A DNA stretch of 64,000 nucleotides. Source: an uncultured Pelagibacteraceae bacterium. Its GTDB lineage: Bacteria; Pseudomonadota; Alphaproteobacteria; Pelagibacterales; AG-422-B15. Positions 53,810 to 62,497 of this stretch are shown piece after piece. The position numbers were made by a program, and so were the translations under genes. Numbering within the stretch: position 1 is the first letter of the stretch; each line of letters opens with the position of its first letter. The DNA lies in contig CACNCV010000004.1 of the NCBI GenBank assembly GCA_902619105.1, positions 1 through 64,000 on the forward strand, written 5' to 3'. The notes beneath the pieces were generated by a model. It did not search any database. It had not been told where the DNA came from and saw nothing but the letters and a program-made list of their open reading frames with translations.

Positions 53810-54529
53810 ATGAAAAAAATTAAAAACAGAATTTTTGTGGATAAAAAAATAAATTCGAATGATCAAATTATTCTTGATGCTGACCAGATACACTATTTGA
53901 AGAGTGTCCTGAGAACAAAAAAAAATGATTATGTTTCTGTTTTCAATCGTGAACTACTTTTTTTGACTAGAGTCATTGATATTACAAAAAAAACATGTGA
54001 ATTAGAAATAATTGATCATGAAAAAATCAAAAGTGAAAATCATAATATAACTCTATTTTTTTCCCCGATAAAACGGACACCTTTAGAAATCATGATACAA
54101 AAGTGCTCAGAAATTGGAATTTCAATTTTTCAACCAGTAATTATGGATAGAACTAATATTAAGAATATCAATTTTGAAAGACTGAATCTTATTGCTATTG
54201 AAGCGTGTGAGCAGTCTAATCGAAATAAAATACCAGAAATTAATAAACCTATATCATTTGCTTCAATGATTAATGACAACTCTCTAGCAGATTATTTATA
54301 TTGCTCGCTCGATAACAATAAGGAAAATATAAAAAATATAAAACTGACCAAAAACGAGACTGTTGGTATAATCATAGGACCTGAAGGAGATTTTTCAGCT
54401 AAAGAGTATGAAAGTTTGAAATCAAAGGAAAAATCTATTGGCGTTACACTTGGACCAAATATTTTAAAATCAGAAACTGCTGCAATTACCTCTACTTCAA
54501 TTATTATGGACAAAATTTATAATGCTTAG
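53810..54529 (+). CDS. rsmE: 16S rRNA (uracil1498-N3)-methyltransferase RsmE
   Basis: A 239-aa SPOUT-class methyltransferase. The frame extends to 53675 into ubiA on the other strand, but ATG 53810 fits the family N-terminus (MKKIKNRIFVDKKI). The knot region GIIIGPEGDFSAKEYESLKS and VTLGPNILKSETAAITS is diagnostic. It overlaps gshA by 8 bp. Confidence 0.94.
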   Translation: MKKIKNRIFVDKKINSNDQIILDADQIHYLKSVLRTKKNDYVSVFNRELLFLTRVIDITKKTCELEIIDHEKIKSENHNITLFFSPIKRTPLEIMIQKCSEIGISIFQPVIMDRTNIKNINFERLNLIAIEACEQSNRNKIPEINKPISFASMINDNSLADYLYCSLDNNKENIKNIKLTKNETVGIIIGPEGDFSAKEYESLKSKEKSIGVTLGPNILKSETAAITSTSIIMDKIYNA

Positions 54530-55856
54530 CAAGAGTGATCTAATAAAATATTTTGAAAACGGTATTAAGAACACCTCTGAAATTAAAATAGGTACGGAGC
54601 ATGAAAAATTTATTTACCACAAAAGTGATCTAAGTTTAGTTCCCTATAGCGGCGATGTAAGTATTAACTCAATTTTTGAAGACTTTATCCAGGATGGTTG
54701 GAGACCGGTAATAGAGAACGAAAATATTATTGCACTCAATAAAGATAGGGCAAGTATAACTCTTGAACCCGGCGGTCAATTTGAATTATCAGGAGCACCT
54801 CTAAAAACGATCCACGACACTTGTAAGGAAATAAATAATCACCTCGCTTTCACAAAAAAACTAGAAGAAAAATATAAAATTGGTTTTTTAGGACTGGGCT
54901 TCTTTCCAATTGGTGAGTTAAAAGATGTGCCAATGGTTCCAAAGAAAAGATATTCAGAGATTATGACTCCTTATATGAAATCAATTTCTGAATTAGGCCT
55001 AGAAATGATGTATCAATCAGCAACAGTTCAAGCTAATTTCGATTATATATCAGAAAGTGATATGCAAAGAAAAATTAATGTATCTGCATTCATTCAGCCA
55101 ATTGTGACAGGCTTATTTTCAAACTCACCATTTAAAAATTCAAAGCTTTCTGGTTTTGAAACTTACAGAGGATATGTTTGGACAAAAACTGATCCAAACA
55201 GAACTGGTATTCCAAAGTTTTTGACTGAAAAAACTTTGAGCTTTGAGGAATACGTTGATTATGCCTTGCAAGTTCCTGTATATTCAATCATTAGAAATAA
55301 TAATTACCACAATTGTACAAAGTATACATTCCAAGATCTTTTGGATGGAAAAAATAATCAATTTGCGCCTGATGATATTTTAATTGAAGATTGGATAAAT
55401 CATATCTCTACTATCTTTACTGAAGTAAGGTTAAAAACTTTTATTGAGATGAGAGGTGCTGATGCAGGAAGTTATAATACACTCTGCGCTTTACCAGCTT
55501 TTTGGACAGGCATTTTATATCAAGAAGATGCATTAGAAGAAACTTTCAAAATGATTAGTGAATTTAAATATGACGATTTAATTGAATTTAGGGGTCATGT
55601 TTTATCAAATGGACTCAATTCTTTATATAAGAACAAAACTGGTTGGGAATTAGCAGGGAAACTTTTGAATATCTCATTTGAGGGACTCAAGAGGCGAGGT
55701 AAGAAAAATTTATACGGAGATGATGAAACCGTTCACTTAGATTATTTATTTGAAGTAATCGATAAAAAAGAAACTGCATCAGAAAAAGCTAAAAAACAAT
55801 ATTTTCAAAAAGATAAATTGAACATACAGAAGCTTTTTGAAGGCGAGTCTTTTTAA
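54522..55856 (+). CDS. gshA: Glutamate-cysteine ligase, alphaproteobacterial/plant type
   Basis: A 444-aa enzyme making gamma-glutamylcysteine for glutathione. KIGTEHEKFIY, RASITLEPGGQFELSGAP, GLGFFPIGELKDVPMVPKKRY and TFIEMRGADAGSYNTLCALPAFW are hallmarks of the class shared by alphaproteobacteria and plants rather than the enteric type. The gene overlaps rsmE by 8 bp and the convergent MscS gene by 4 bp. Confidence 0.94.
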   Translation: MLSKSDLIKYFENGIKNTSEIKIGTEHEKFIYHKSDLSLVPYSGDVSINSIFEDFIQDGWRPVIENENIIALNKDRASITLEPGGQFELSGAPLKTIHDTCKEINNHLAFTKKLEEKYKIGFLGLGFFPIGELKDVPMVPKKRYSEIMTPYMKSISELGLEMMYQSATVQANFDYISESDMQRKINVSAFIQPIVTGLFSNSPFKNSKLSGFETYRGYVWTKTDPNRTGIPKFLTEKTLSFEEYVDYALQVPVYSIIRNNNYHNCTKYTFQDLLDGKNNQFAPDDILIEDWINHISTIFTEVRLKTFIEMRGADAGSYNTLCALPAFWTGILYQEDALEETFKMISEFKYDDLIEFRGHVLSNGLNSLYKNKTGWELAGKLLNISFEGLKRRGKKNLYGDDETVHLDYLFEVIDKKETASEKAKKQYFQKDKLNIQKLFEGESF

Positions 55857-56935
55857 TTTTTTTCGATATAAATTGATTGAGAAGGAAAAGCGAAGCCAGC
55901 ACCATTTTTTTCAACAATTTCTTTTATTTCTAAAGCTAATTTTTCCTTGATCTCTAACCATTCCCCCCAATTTGTAGTTGTTGCAAAACAGTAAATTAAC
56001 AAATCAATTGAGCTATCTGAAAACTTTTCAATTCTTACAAACAATGGCTGTTCAGAAGATTTAACAAAATTACCATCGTTAGTGATGTAGTCATCTATTT
56101 CATCTCTAATTTTTCGCAACTGGTCACGAGTTGTTCTATATTCTAAGCCGATATTCCAATATATACGTCTACTTTTCATATTGCTGAAATTTGTGACGGC
56201 ATTTTCAGCAAAATTAAAATTTGGAACCATAACGGGTGAAGAGTCGAATCTTCTAACTAATGTGGACCGAAAACCTATTTTTTCTACTACCCCTTCAACA
56301 ATATTTTCAACTTTAATCCAATCTCCATTTTGAAATCGTTTCTCTAATAAAATTAAAATACCTGATATCAGATTTTTAAATAAATCTTGCGCACCCAAAG
56401 CTACAGCTACACTGAGAAGTCCAAGTCCAGCAAGAATTGGTCCAACCTTTATTCCCCATATTTCTAAAACTGCTGCTGCTCCAATTACAAATATGAAGAA
56501 TTTTAGAATTCTTACCCCCCAATCGATAAGATCATTAGTTAGCAATTCACCCAATTTGTGAACAAATGATGAAATAGGATCAATAATTTTGTATAAAAAC
56601 CAAAATATTTGAATTGTGATGAGTGAACGATTTAAATTTGCAGCAAACAGTTCAAGAGTTGTATTTAAATTTAAATATTGAGTGCTTATATATACGCCAA
56701 TTACTAAAGGAAAAAATCTGAGAGGGCCGTCAAAGGCCTCAAGCATAGTATCGTCAATCTTAGTCTTAGATTTTTTTACAACAACTTTTAATCTACCAAT
56801 CACAATTTTCGAAAAAACTGATCTTAAAATTGTAAATATTAAAAGAATTACTATTGCGACTAAAATATTGTTCAGATCAATGCCAAAAACTCCTTGGTTC
56901 CATACAGATGACACTAAATTTAAAAAATTTTCCAT
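55853..56935 (-). CDS. MscS-type mechanosensitive ion channel
   Basis: This 360-aa channel has four to five N-terminal helices then the pore helix and beta domain LAGLGLLSVAVALGAQDLFKNLISG and RFQNGDWIKVENIVEGVVEKIG. It releases solutes on osmotic downshift. The C-terminal domain is complete. Its frame ends inside gshA by 4 bp. Confidence 0.93.
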   Translation of the reverse strand: MENFLNLVSSVWNQGVFGIDLNNILVAIVILLIFTILRSVFSKIVIGRLKVVVKKSKTKIDDTMLEAFDGPLRFFPLVIGVYISTQYLNLNTTLELFAANLNRSLITIQIFWFLYKIIDPISSFVHKLGELLTNDLIDWGVRILKFFIFVIGAAAVLEIWGIKVGPILAGLGLLSVAVALGAQDLFKNLISGILILLEKRFQNGDWIKVENIVEGVVEKIGFRSTLVRRFDSSPVMVPNFNFAENAVTNFSNMKSRRIYWNIGLEYRTTRDQLRKIRDEIDDYITNDGNFVKSSEQPLFVRIEKFSDSSIDLLIYCFATTTNWGEWLEIKEKLALEIKEIVEKNGAGFAFPSQSIYIEKN

Positions 56936-56977
56936 TGGCTAAACATACCTTATTTGTTTTGTTAAGAACAGATTTAG

Positions 56978-57841
56978 TTAGGTGAGAAAATTATTAATTT
57001 CACTTGCAACATCCTCAGTTTTTTCAAGTGGGAGCATGTGCGATGTATCATCAATAAAACAAATTTCAGTTTGAGGATTTAATTTTTTTATTCTGTTTTG
57101 GCTTGTCTCATTACAGACAACGCTATTAGGTGTAAGTATAATCTTAATTGGAATATTAATTTTCTTTAAATCGAACCAAACCTCGTGCGAGGTAAGTTTA
57201 AAGCAAGCCGATTCCCAGCGTGGGTCACATTTTAAAACGTATTTATTTTGGTCATTTTTTTTAAGTCCATATTGCACATAGTCCGTTATTATTTCTTTAC
57301 TGATATTTTTAAAAAGAGGCTTACTTGAAAAATATTTATGAGCTTCAGCTTCGCTATTCCACAAATTACGTCTAATCAAAGCATTCTTTGAAAGAGGACT
57401 TGCTAAATGAGCAAGATTAACAATCTGCAAAAGCTTGTATGAAATGATATAACGCAATGGCAATATGACTGGATCTATAAGAATAAGTTTCTTTACTAAT
57501 TTAGGTTTTGAGAGAGCGAGCAGCAAACTTGCAGTACCCCCCATTGAATGCCCAGATAAAGTCACTGGCTCATTATGTTTTTTAACTAATTGCTCTAAAT
57601 CATCTCTGAAAGTATACCATGATTTTAGTTTATTAGAGTCTGCCATCAAATCGGTTTCGCCATGACCACGCATATCATATGTTATAACCTCGTACGAGTT
57701 ATCAATTTTATTTAAGAGATCAGTATATGCCTGCCCACAGAAACCATTAGCATGAGAAAAATATAGTATATCGTTTGTTTTTTTTGATCTCCTGTACGTT
57801 ACGATATTACCAGTGTCAATTTTGACATTTTCTTTAATCAT
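56978..57841 (-). CDS. Alpha/beta hydrolase
   Basis: From ATG 57841 (287 aa), 4 bp after the DUF4396 stop; the frame continues upstream to 57916, overlapping that gene. Nucleophile elbow LSGHSMGGTASLLL (Ser), an oxyanion-side SHANGFCG stretch and a C-terminal catalytic His in DDTSHMLPLEKTEDV indicate an esterase or hydrolase. Substrate unknown. Confidence 0.88.
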   Translation of the reverse strand: MIKENVKIDTGNIVTYRRSKKTNDILYFSHANGFCGQAYTDLLNKIDNSYEVITYDMRGHGETDLMADSNKLKSWYTFRDDLEQLVKKHNEPVTLSGHSMGGTASLLLALSKPKLVKKLILIDPVILPLRYIISYKLLQIVNLAHLASPLSKNALIRRNLWNSEAEAHKYFSSKPLFKNISKEIITDYVQYGLKKNDQNKYVLKCDPRWESACFKLTSHEVWFDLKKINIPIKIILTPNSVVCNETSQNRIKKLNPQTEICFIDDTSHMLPLEKTEDVASEINNFLT

Positions 57842-57845
57842 TATT

Positions 57846-58271
57846 TTAATGACATGACTCGTTATATTTTTTGAGTCTGTAATAATTATATGGAAGCGGG
57901 GTAATGAAACCCGCAAGCAGCATAAAAGGAATTATTGTAATAGTAAGAACTCCGCCAGCAAATATTAAATCTGTAGCATTCATAGCTATTTCCATGCTAA
58001 CCATGCTGATAAAACTCATTTTAAATGCAATACTAATTGCTTCAGCAAAAACAAAAGTTCTCATTAGAATAATGGTTTCTAATATAATGCTTGTAATCAA
58101 GCCATTAAGTATTGCGAGCAACATCACCACATATATAGATAATGAGTGATCAATGATTTGAAAGTAATAAATTGTTCCAAAGTCACCAATACTGCAACCT
58201 ATCAAACACCACATTGTATTATAGCTTGCTTTTTGCCAAGTATGTTTACACGTCCAGCTAATATCAAACAT
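57846..58271 (-). CDS. DUF4396 membrane protein
   Basis: A 141-aa inner-membrane protein with four hydrophobic segments. FDISWTCKHTWQKASYNTMWCLIGCSIGDFGTI and the second-half KMSFISMVSMEIAMNATDL block match DUF4396. Two Cys (in MWCLIGC) lie in or near a helix, possibly metal-linked. Function unknown. It overlaps the DUF1289 gene by 8 bp. Confidence 0.8.
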   Translation of the reverse strand: MFDISWTCKHTWQKASYNTMWCLIGCSIGDFGTIYYFQIIDHSLSIYVVMLLAILNGLITSIILETIILMRTFVFAEAISIAFKMSFISMVSMEIAMNATDLIFAGGVLTITIIPFMLLAGFITPLPYNYYRLKKYNESCH

Positions 58272-58479
58272 GATTTTTTAAAAATTCTTTTTTTCTTTCT
58301 TGAGTGTCTTCTATTACTAACTGCTTTTCAGAGTTGCTCATTTTTACCCAATTAGTTATTTCAAACTGCTCCCTAAAACAACCAATGCAAACATTCCCAT
58401 CCATGAAGTCTTTCTTATATTTACAAATTTTTACACATGGACTACCGATATATTCAGTGTTTTCTTTAAATTGGGCCAT
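58264..58479 (-). CDS. DUF1289 protein
   Basis: A 71-aa protein with four conserved Cys in CVKICKYKKDFMDGNVCIGCFR followed by EITNW and M-S-x-S-E, the DUF1289 signature, likely a small metal (Zn or Fe-S) binding domain. Function unknown. It is divergent from rpoZ across 77 bp. Confidence 0.9.
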   Translation of the reverse strand: MAQFKENTEYIGSPCVKICKYKKDFMDGNVCIGCFREQFEITNWVKMSNSEKQLVIEDTQERKKEFLKNHV

Positions 58480-58556
58480 TTGCTTAATAAATTAAACTTT
58501 CAGCTTGATTTATTTATATATTTCAATAAAAAGCAACATCAATTCCAAATATTCTT

Positions 58557-59213
58557 ATGGCACGAATTACTGTTGAAGATTGTATAAAGTTGGTAAATAA
58601 CCAATACGATTTAGTCATATTAGCCAAAGAAAGAGCTGTTCAATTAGGTAGAGGAGCTACTCCAGCTGTTGATCCTGAAAATGATAAAAAACCTGTTATT
58701 GCTCTTCGAGAAATTGGAGAGTCAAAAATAACTGCTGAAGAGTTAAAGGAAAGTATTGTTTCGAAGCTTAGACAAATACCTGATTATGAAGAAGAGGAAG
58801 AATTGGAAGAAGTTGATAATGATACTTTCAGACAAATGTATCAAGGTGGTTTATCAAAGTCAGAAATGGAAAAATCGGCTACGAGAAAATTTACTGCTCG
58901 TTCACCAAGAGTAGAGTCTAGAGCAAAGCCAATTGAAGAAGTTATTCAACCACAACCATCCTCTGATGAAATAGTTCCAAGCGATGATGAACTTGAAAAA
59001 ATTGAACAAGAAAATTCTGAAATTGATATGATGAATGATGTAGAAAGTTCAGAGTCAGCAGAAGAGCCTACATCACCAAGTGAATCCATGAATGTATCTG
59101 AGGTTGAGGAAACTGAAGTAAACAGCATTGAAAGAGAAGAGGTTTTAGAAAGTATCGATATAGCTTCTGAAACTGAGACAGTAACTCAAGAAGAAAACGA
59201 TACAAAAGATTAG
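58557..59213 (+). CDS. rpoZ: RNA polymerase omega subunit with long acidic tail
   Basis: A 218-aa protein: residues 1-75 are a standard omega subunit (MARITVEDCIKLVNNQYDLVILAKERA and GATPAVDPENDKKPVIALREIGESKI), which helps assemble RNA polymerase. The rest, about 140 residues, is an acidic Glu/Asp/Ser-rich extension (EEEEELEEVDND then SDDELEKIEQENSE). Usual bacterial omega is 70-130 aa. The tail is predicted disordered. There is no stop or frameshift between the parts. Confidence 0.92.
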   Translation: MARITVEDCIKLVNNQYDLVILAKERAVQLGRGATPAVDPENDKKPVIALREIGESKITAEELKESIVSKLRQIPDYEEEEELEEVDNDTFRQMYQGGLSKSEMEKSATRKFTARSPRVESRAKPIEEVIQPQPSSDEIVPSDDELEKIEQENSEIDMMNDVESSESAEEPTSPSESMNVSEVEETEVNSIEREEVLESIDIASETETVTQEENDTKD

Positions 59214-59221
59214 TAGCTATC

Positions 59222-60352
59222 ATGAATTTTGATTTTTCAGATGATCAAAAACTCCTACGTGATCAAGCTAGAAAATTTTTATTCGATAAGTGTGATCGTA
59301 AATCAGTAAGAACAATTCTTGATGACGATCAACTGCATTATCATAAAGAACTATGGTCACAAATATCTGAAATGGGTTGGACTGGAACTGCAATTCCAGA
59401 GGAATATGGTGGACTTGGTCTCGGTATGTTGGAACTATGCGTCATAGCAGAAGAATTGGGAAGATCTCTAGCACCCACACCATTCTCATCCTCAATATAT
59501 TTATTTGCAGAATTTATTAAAAACTATGGATCTGAAGATCAAAAGAAAAAATTCTTACCTTTGATTGCATCAGGAGAAAAAATAGGCACGTTTGCCCTAT
59601 CCGAAACAAATGGGACGCCAAAACCATCAAATGTAAAAACAGAATATTCATCAGAAAAAATTAATGGCTACAAATCACCTGTAAGTGATGGAGAGACAGC
59701 CGATTATCTAATAATTGCTGCCAACAGCGATAATAAAGGAAATAGAAATTCACTTTCATTATACATAGTTGATTTACATCAAGATGGAGTAAGCAAAACA
59801 AGCCTTGAAACAATTGATCCAACGCGACCTGCGTGCAGTATTAAATTTGAAAATGTAAAAGCCGAAATGCTCGGTGAGCAAGGTATGGCATGGGATATGA
59901 CAGAAAACATATTCAACAGAGCGGCAGTTTTGTATTCTTTTGAGCAAGTTGGAGGAGCGCAGGTTTCTCTGGATGAAGCAAAAAAGTATTCAATGGAAAG
60001 ATTTGCTTTTGGAAGACAAATTGGTTCATTTCAGGCTTTAAAGCATAAAATGGCAGATATGTATGTTAAAATTGAATTAGCTAGATCAAATGCATACTAT
60101 GGGGCATGGGCTTTGAGCACTGACTCCAATGAATTACCAGTTGCGGCAGCTGGCGCAAGAGTTAGCGCCTCTGATGCCTTCAATTATGCTGCAAAAGAGA
60201 ATATTCAGATTCATGGAGGAGTTGGCTTTACCTGGGATTATGATTGCCACTTGTTTTATCGTAGATCAAAACTACTTTCTTTAAATATTGGCAGTACAAG
60301 ACAATGGAAAGAAAATTTAATTTCAAATCTTGAGAAAAGGAATATAGTTTAG
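59222..60352 (+). CDS. Acyl-CoA dehydrogenase family protein (small subunit-like)
   Basis: A 376-aa FAD enzyme with FDFSDDQKLLRDQARKFL, IPEEYGGLGLGMLELCVIAEELGRSLAPTP and the C-terminal ENIQIHGGVGFTWDYDCHLFYRRSK. It lacks some usual active-site features in the middle compared with the next gene, and the two are adjacent and spaced by 2 bp, so they may form a heteromeric dehydrogenase as in steroid side-chain oxidation (inference). It starts 8 bp after rpoZ. Confidence 0.88.
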   Translation: MNFDFSDDQKLLRDQARKFLFDKCDRKSVRTILDDDQLHYHKELWSQISEMGWTGTAIPEEYGGLGLGMLELCVIAEELGRSLAPTPFSSSIYLFAEFIKNYGSEDQKKKFLPLIASGEKIGTFALSETNGTPKPSNVKTEYSSEKINGYKSPVSDGETADYLIIAANSDNKGNRNSLSLYIVDLHQDGVSKTSLETIDPTRPACSIKFENVKAEMLGEQGMAWDMTENIFNRAAVLYSFEQVGGAQVSLDEAKKYSMERFAFGRQIGSFQALKHKMADMYVKIELARSNAYYGAWALSTDSNELPVAAAGARVSASDAFNYAAKENIQIHGGVGFTWDYDCHLFYRRSKLLSLNIGSTRQWKENLISNLEKRNIV

Positions 60353-60354
60353 TT

Positions 60355-61638
60355 ATGGACTTTAATGATTCACAGCAGGAAGCTGCATTTAGAAAAGAAG
60401 CAAGGGATTTTCTTGAGGCAAATGCAGAAAAAAGATCAATAATTTCTGATAAGCCTAATGATAAAAGCCCTCAGATTGCTGTTGCAGGAGCTCCTGAAAC
60501 AGTAAAGGGTGGTAAAGAAGCAGCTCAGGAGGCTTTAGAGCGAGCTAAAGTATGGCAAAAGAAAAAAGCTGAAGCAGGGTTTGCTGCTATTTTATGGCCA
60601 AAAGAGTTTGGTGGATATGGTGGATCGCCTATACAGCAAGTTATCTATTCTCAAGAGGAACATGATTATTTAGTTCCTTCTGGCTATTTTGAAATTGGAA
60701 TTGGTATGCTTGGCCCGACAATGATGGTATGGGGAAAAGATGAAGATAAAAAAAGATATTTACCTAAAATGATTACAGGTGAAGAAATATGGTGCCAGCT
60801 TTTTTCAGAACCTTCAGCAGGATCAGATTTAGCTGGAATTAAAATGAAAGCTGAAAAAGATGGCGATGAGTGGGTTTTAAATGGTCAAAAAGTTTGGACA
60901 TCTGGTGCACACTTTGCAGATTATGGAATGATAGTTGCAAGATCTGATCCATCTGCCTTAAAACATAGAGGCCTTACTTATTTTTATTTAGATATGAAGA
61001 CACCTGGTATCGAAGTTAGGCCAATCAAGCAGATTTCAGGCACATCAAATTTTAATGAAGTATTCTTCAACGATGTAAGAATACCTGATAGCCAAAGATT
61101 AGGTGGAGAAGGTGAGGGCTGGAAAGTTGCGCTTACTACTCTCATGAATGAAAGACTTGCTGTTGGAGATCCTCCTGGACTTGACTTCGATCAAATATTT
61201 GAAGCAACGAAGGAATTAGAAGTGGAGGATGGTCTTGCAATTAAGAACAGTGAAGTAAGACAAAAAATGGCTGACTGGTATGTTCAATCTCGTGGTTTGC
61301 AATACACAAAATTTAGAAGTATTACTGCTTTGTCAAAAGGCCAAACCCCTGGCCCAGAGCTATCAATAAGCAAACTTGTTACAGCATCAAAAATGCAAGA
61401 TGTTTCAGCCTACGCACTTGAATTAATGGATTCAGCAGGCATGGTTCATCATGATCAAAACCCTGTATTAAAGAACTTATTTCAAAATGGATACTTTTTC
61501 TCTGCGGCAATGAGAATTGCTGGTGGTACAGATGAAGTTCTTCGAAATATCATTGCAGAGCGAGTTCTTGGGTTACCACAAGATGAAAGAGCGGATAAAA
61601 AAGTTCCATTTAACGAACTTCCTTCTGGCAAAAACTAA
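60355..61638 (+). CDS. Acyl-CoA dehydrogenase family protein (large subunit-like)
   Basis: A 427-aa FAD enzyme with an N-terminal extension of about 45 residues, a core with LFSEPSAGSDLAGIKMKAEKDG, NGQKVWTSGAHFADYG and the C-terminal RIAGGTDEVLRNIIAERVLGLP. The Arg in MNERLAVG and the substrate-side region are conserved. Probably the partner of the preceding gene. Substrate, fatty or sterol/aromatic acyl-CoA, is undetermined. Confidence 0.9.
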   Translation: MDFNDSQQEAAFRKEARDFLEANAEKRSIISDKPNDKSPQIAVAGAPETVKGGKEAAQEALERAKVWQKKKAEAGFAAILWPKEFGGYGGSPIQQVIYSQEEHDYLVPSGYFEIGIGMLGPTMMVWGKDEDKKRYLPKMITGEEIWCQLFSEPSAGSDLAGIKMKAEKDGDEWVLNGQKVWTSGAHFADYGMIVARSDPSALKHRGLTYFYLDMKTPGIEVRPIKQISGTSNFNEVFFNDVRIPDSQRLGGEGEGWKVALTTLMNERLAVGDPPGLDFDQIFEATKELEVEDGLAIKNSEVRQKMADWYVQSRGLQYTKFRSITALSKGQTPGPELSISKLVTASKMQDVSAYALELMDSAGMVHHDQNPVLKNLFQNGYFFSAAMRIAGGTDEVLRNIIAERVLGLPQDERADKKVPFNELPSGKN

Positions 61639-61645
61639 GCTCTAA

Positions 61646-62497
61646 GTGTTTACAACGATATTTAGCAATGTTGCCTCTGGCGACTTGCTATTTTCTGTAA
61701 TGTTATTGGTAAGCACTGGTATTTTTGCTGGATTTATTGCAGGACTTTTTGGAATTGGTGGAGGTGTAGTTGTTGTGCCTGCTCTATACTATATCTACAC
61801 ACTAGCAGAAGTAGATGAGAGCATAAGGATGCATTTAGCTGTTGGAACTTCTCTTGCAAATATTGTACCAATTTCAATTATATCAGCCATAAATCATCAC
61901 AGAAGAGGTTCAGTAAATTTAGATTTTTTAAAATTTATTTTTTTGTCGTTATTGATCGGAGTGATTTTTGGTTCGATAGCAGTATCATTTCTTGAAGGCA
62001 GCAGCCTAATACTAATTTATTCTATAATTTTATTTTTTGTTGCTCTTCAATTTTTCTTTTGGAAAGATGAATGGAGATTTGCAGATAAATTTCCAAACAA
62101 TTTAAAAGGTCATGGCTATGGATCAACAATTGGTTTTTTATCCGTAATAATAGGTGTTGGTGGCGGCTCAATAAGTATACCTATCTTAAAACTTTATAAC
62201 TTCGATATACACCGTGCAATTGGAACTGCTGCTGGTATTGGAACAATAATTGCTGTTCCTGGTACAATTGGTTTCATCATAGCGGGAATTCAAAACAATG
62301 TATCCTTACCTCTTACTTATGGATACGTAAGTTTTGTAGGTTTAATTTTAATAACGCCCATGACAATTATTGGCGCCCCTTTAGGAGTAAGATTTGCCCA
62401 TTATCTTTCCAAAGGTAAATTAAGCTTTATTTTTGGTTTATTTATTTTATTTATGTCCATTCGCTTCTTTATTGAATGGACATCACTAACATCATAG
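61646..62497 (+). CDS. TauE/SafE family sulfite-type permease (TSUP)
   Basis: A 283-aa inner-membrane protein with about eight helices and the duplicated TSUP motif: IAGLFGIGGGVVVVPALY in the first half and VIIGVGGGSISIPIL in the second. It starts with GTG at 61646. Such proteins export or import sulfite, sulfoacetate and related organosulfur anions. It overlaps the convergent phosphomutase gene by 6 bp. Confidence 0.9.
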   Translation: MFTTIFSNVASGDLLFSVMLLVSTGIFAGFIAGLFGIGGGVVVVPALYYIYTLAEVDESIRMHLAVGTSLANIVPISIISAINHHRRGSVNLDFLKFIFLSLLIGVIFGSIAVSFLEGSSLILIYSIILFFVALQFFFWKDEWRFADKFPNNLKGHGYGSTIGFLSVIIGVGGGSISIPILKLYNFDIHRAIGTAAGIGTIIAVPGTIGFIIAGIQNNVSLPLTYGYVSFVGLILITPMTIIGAPLGVRFAHYLSKGKLSFIFGLFILFMSIRFFIEWTSLTS

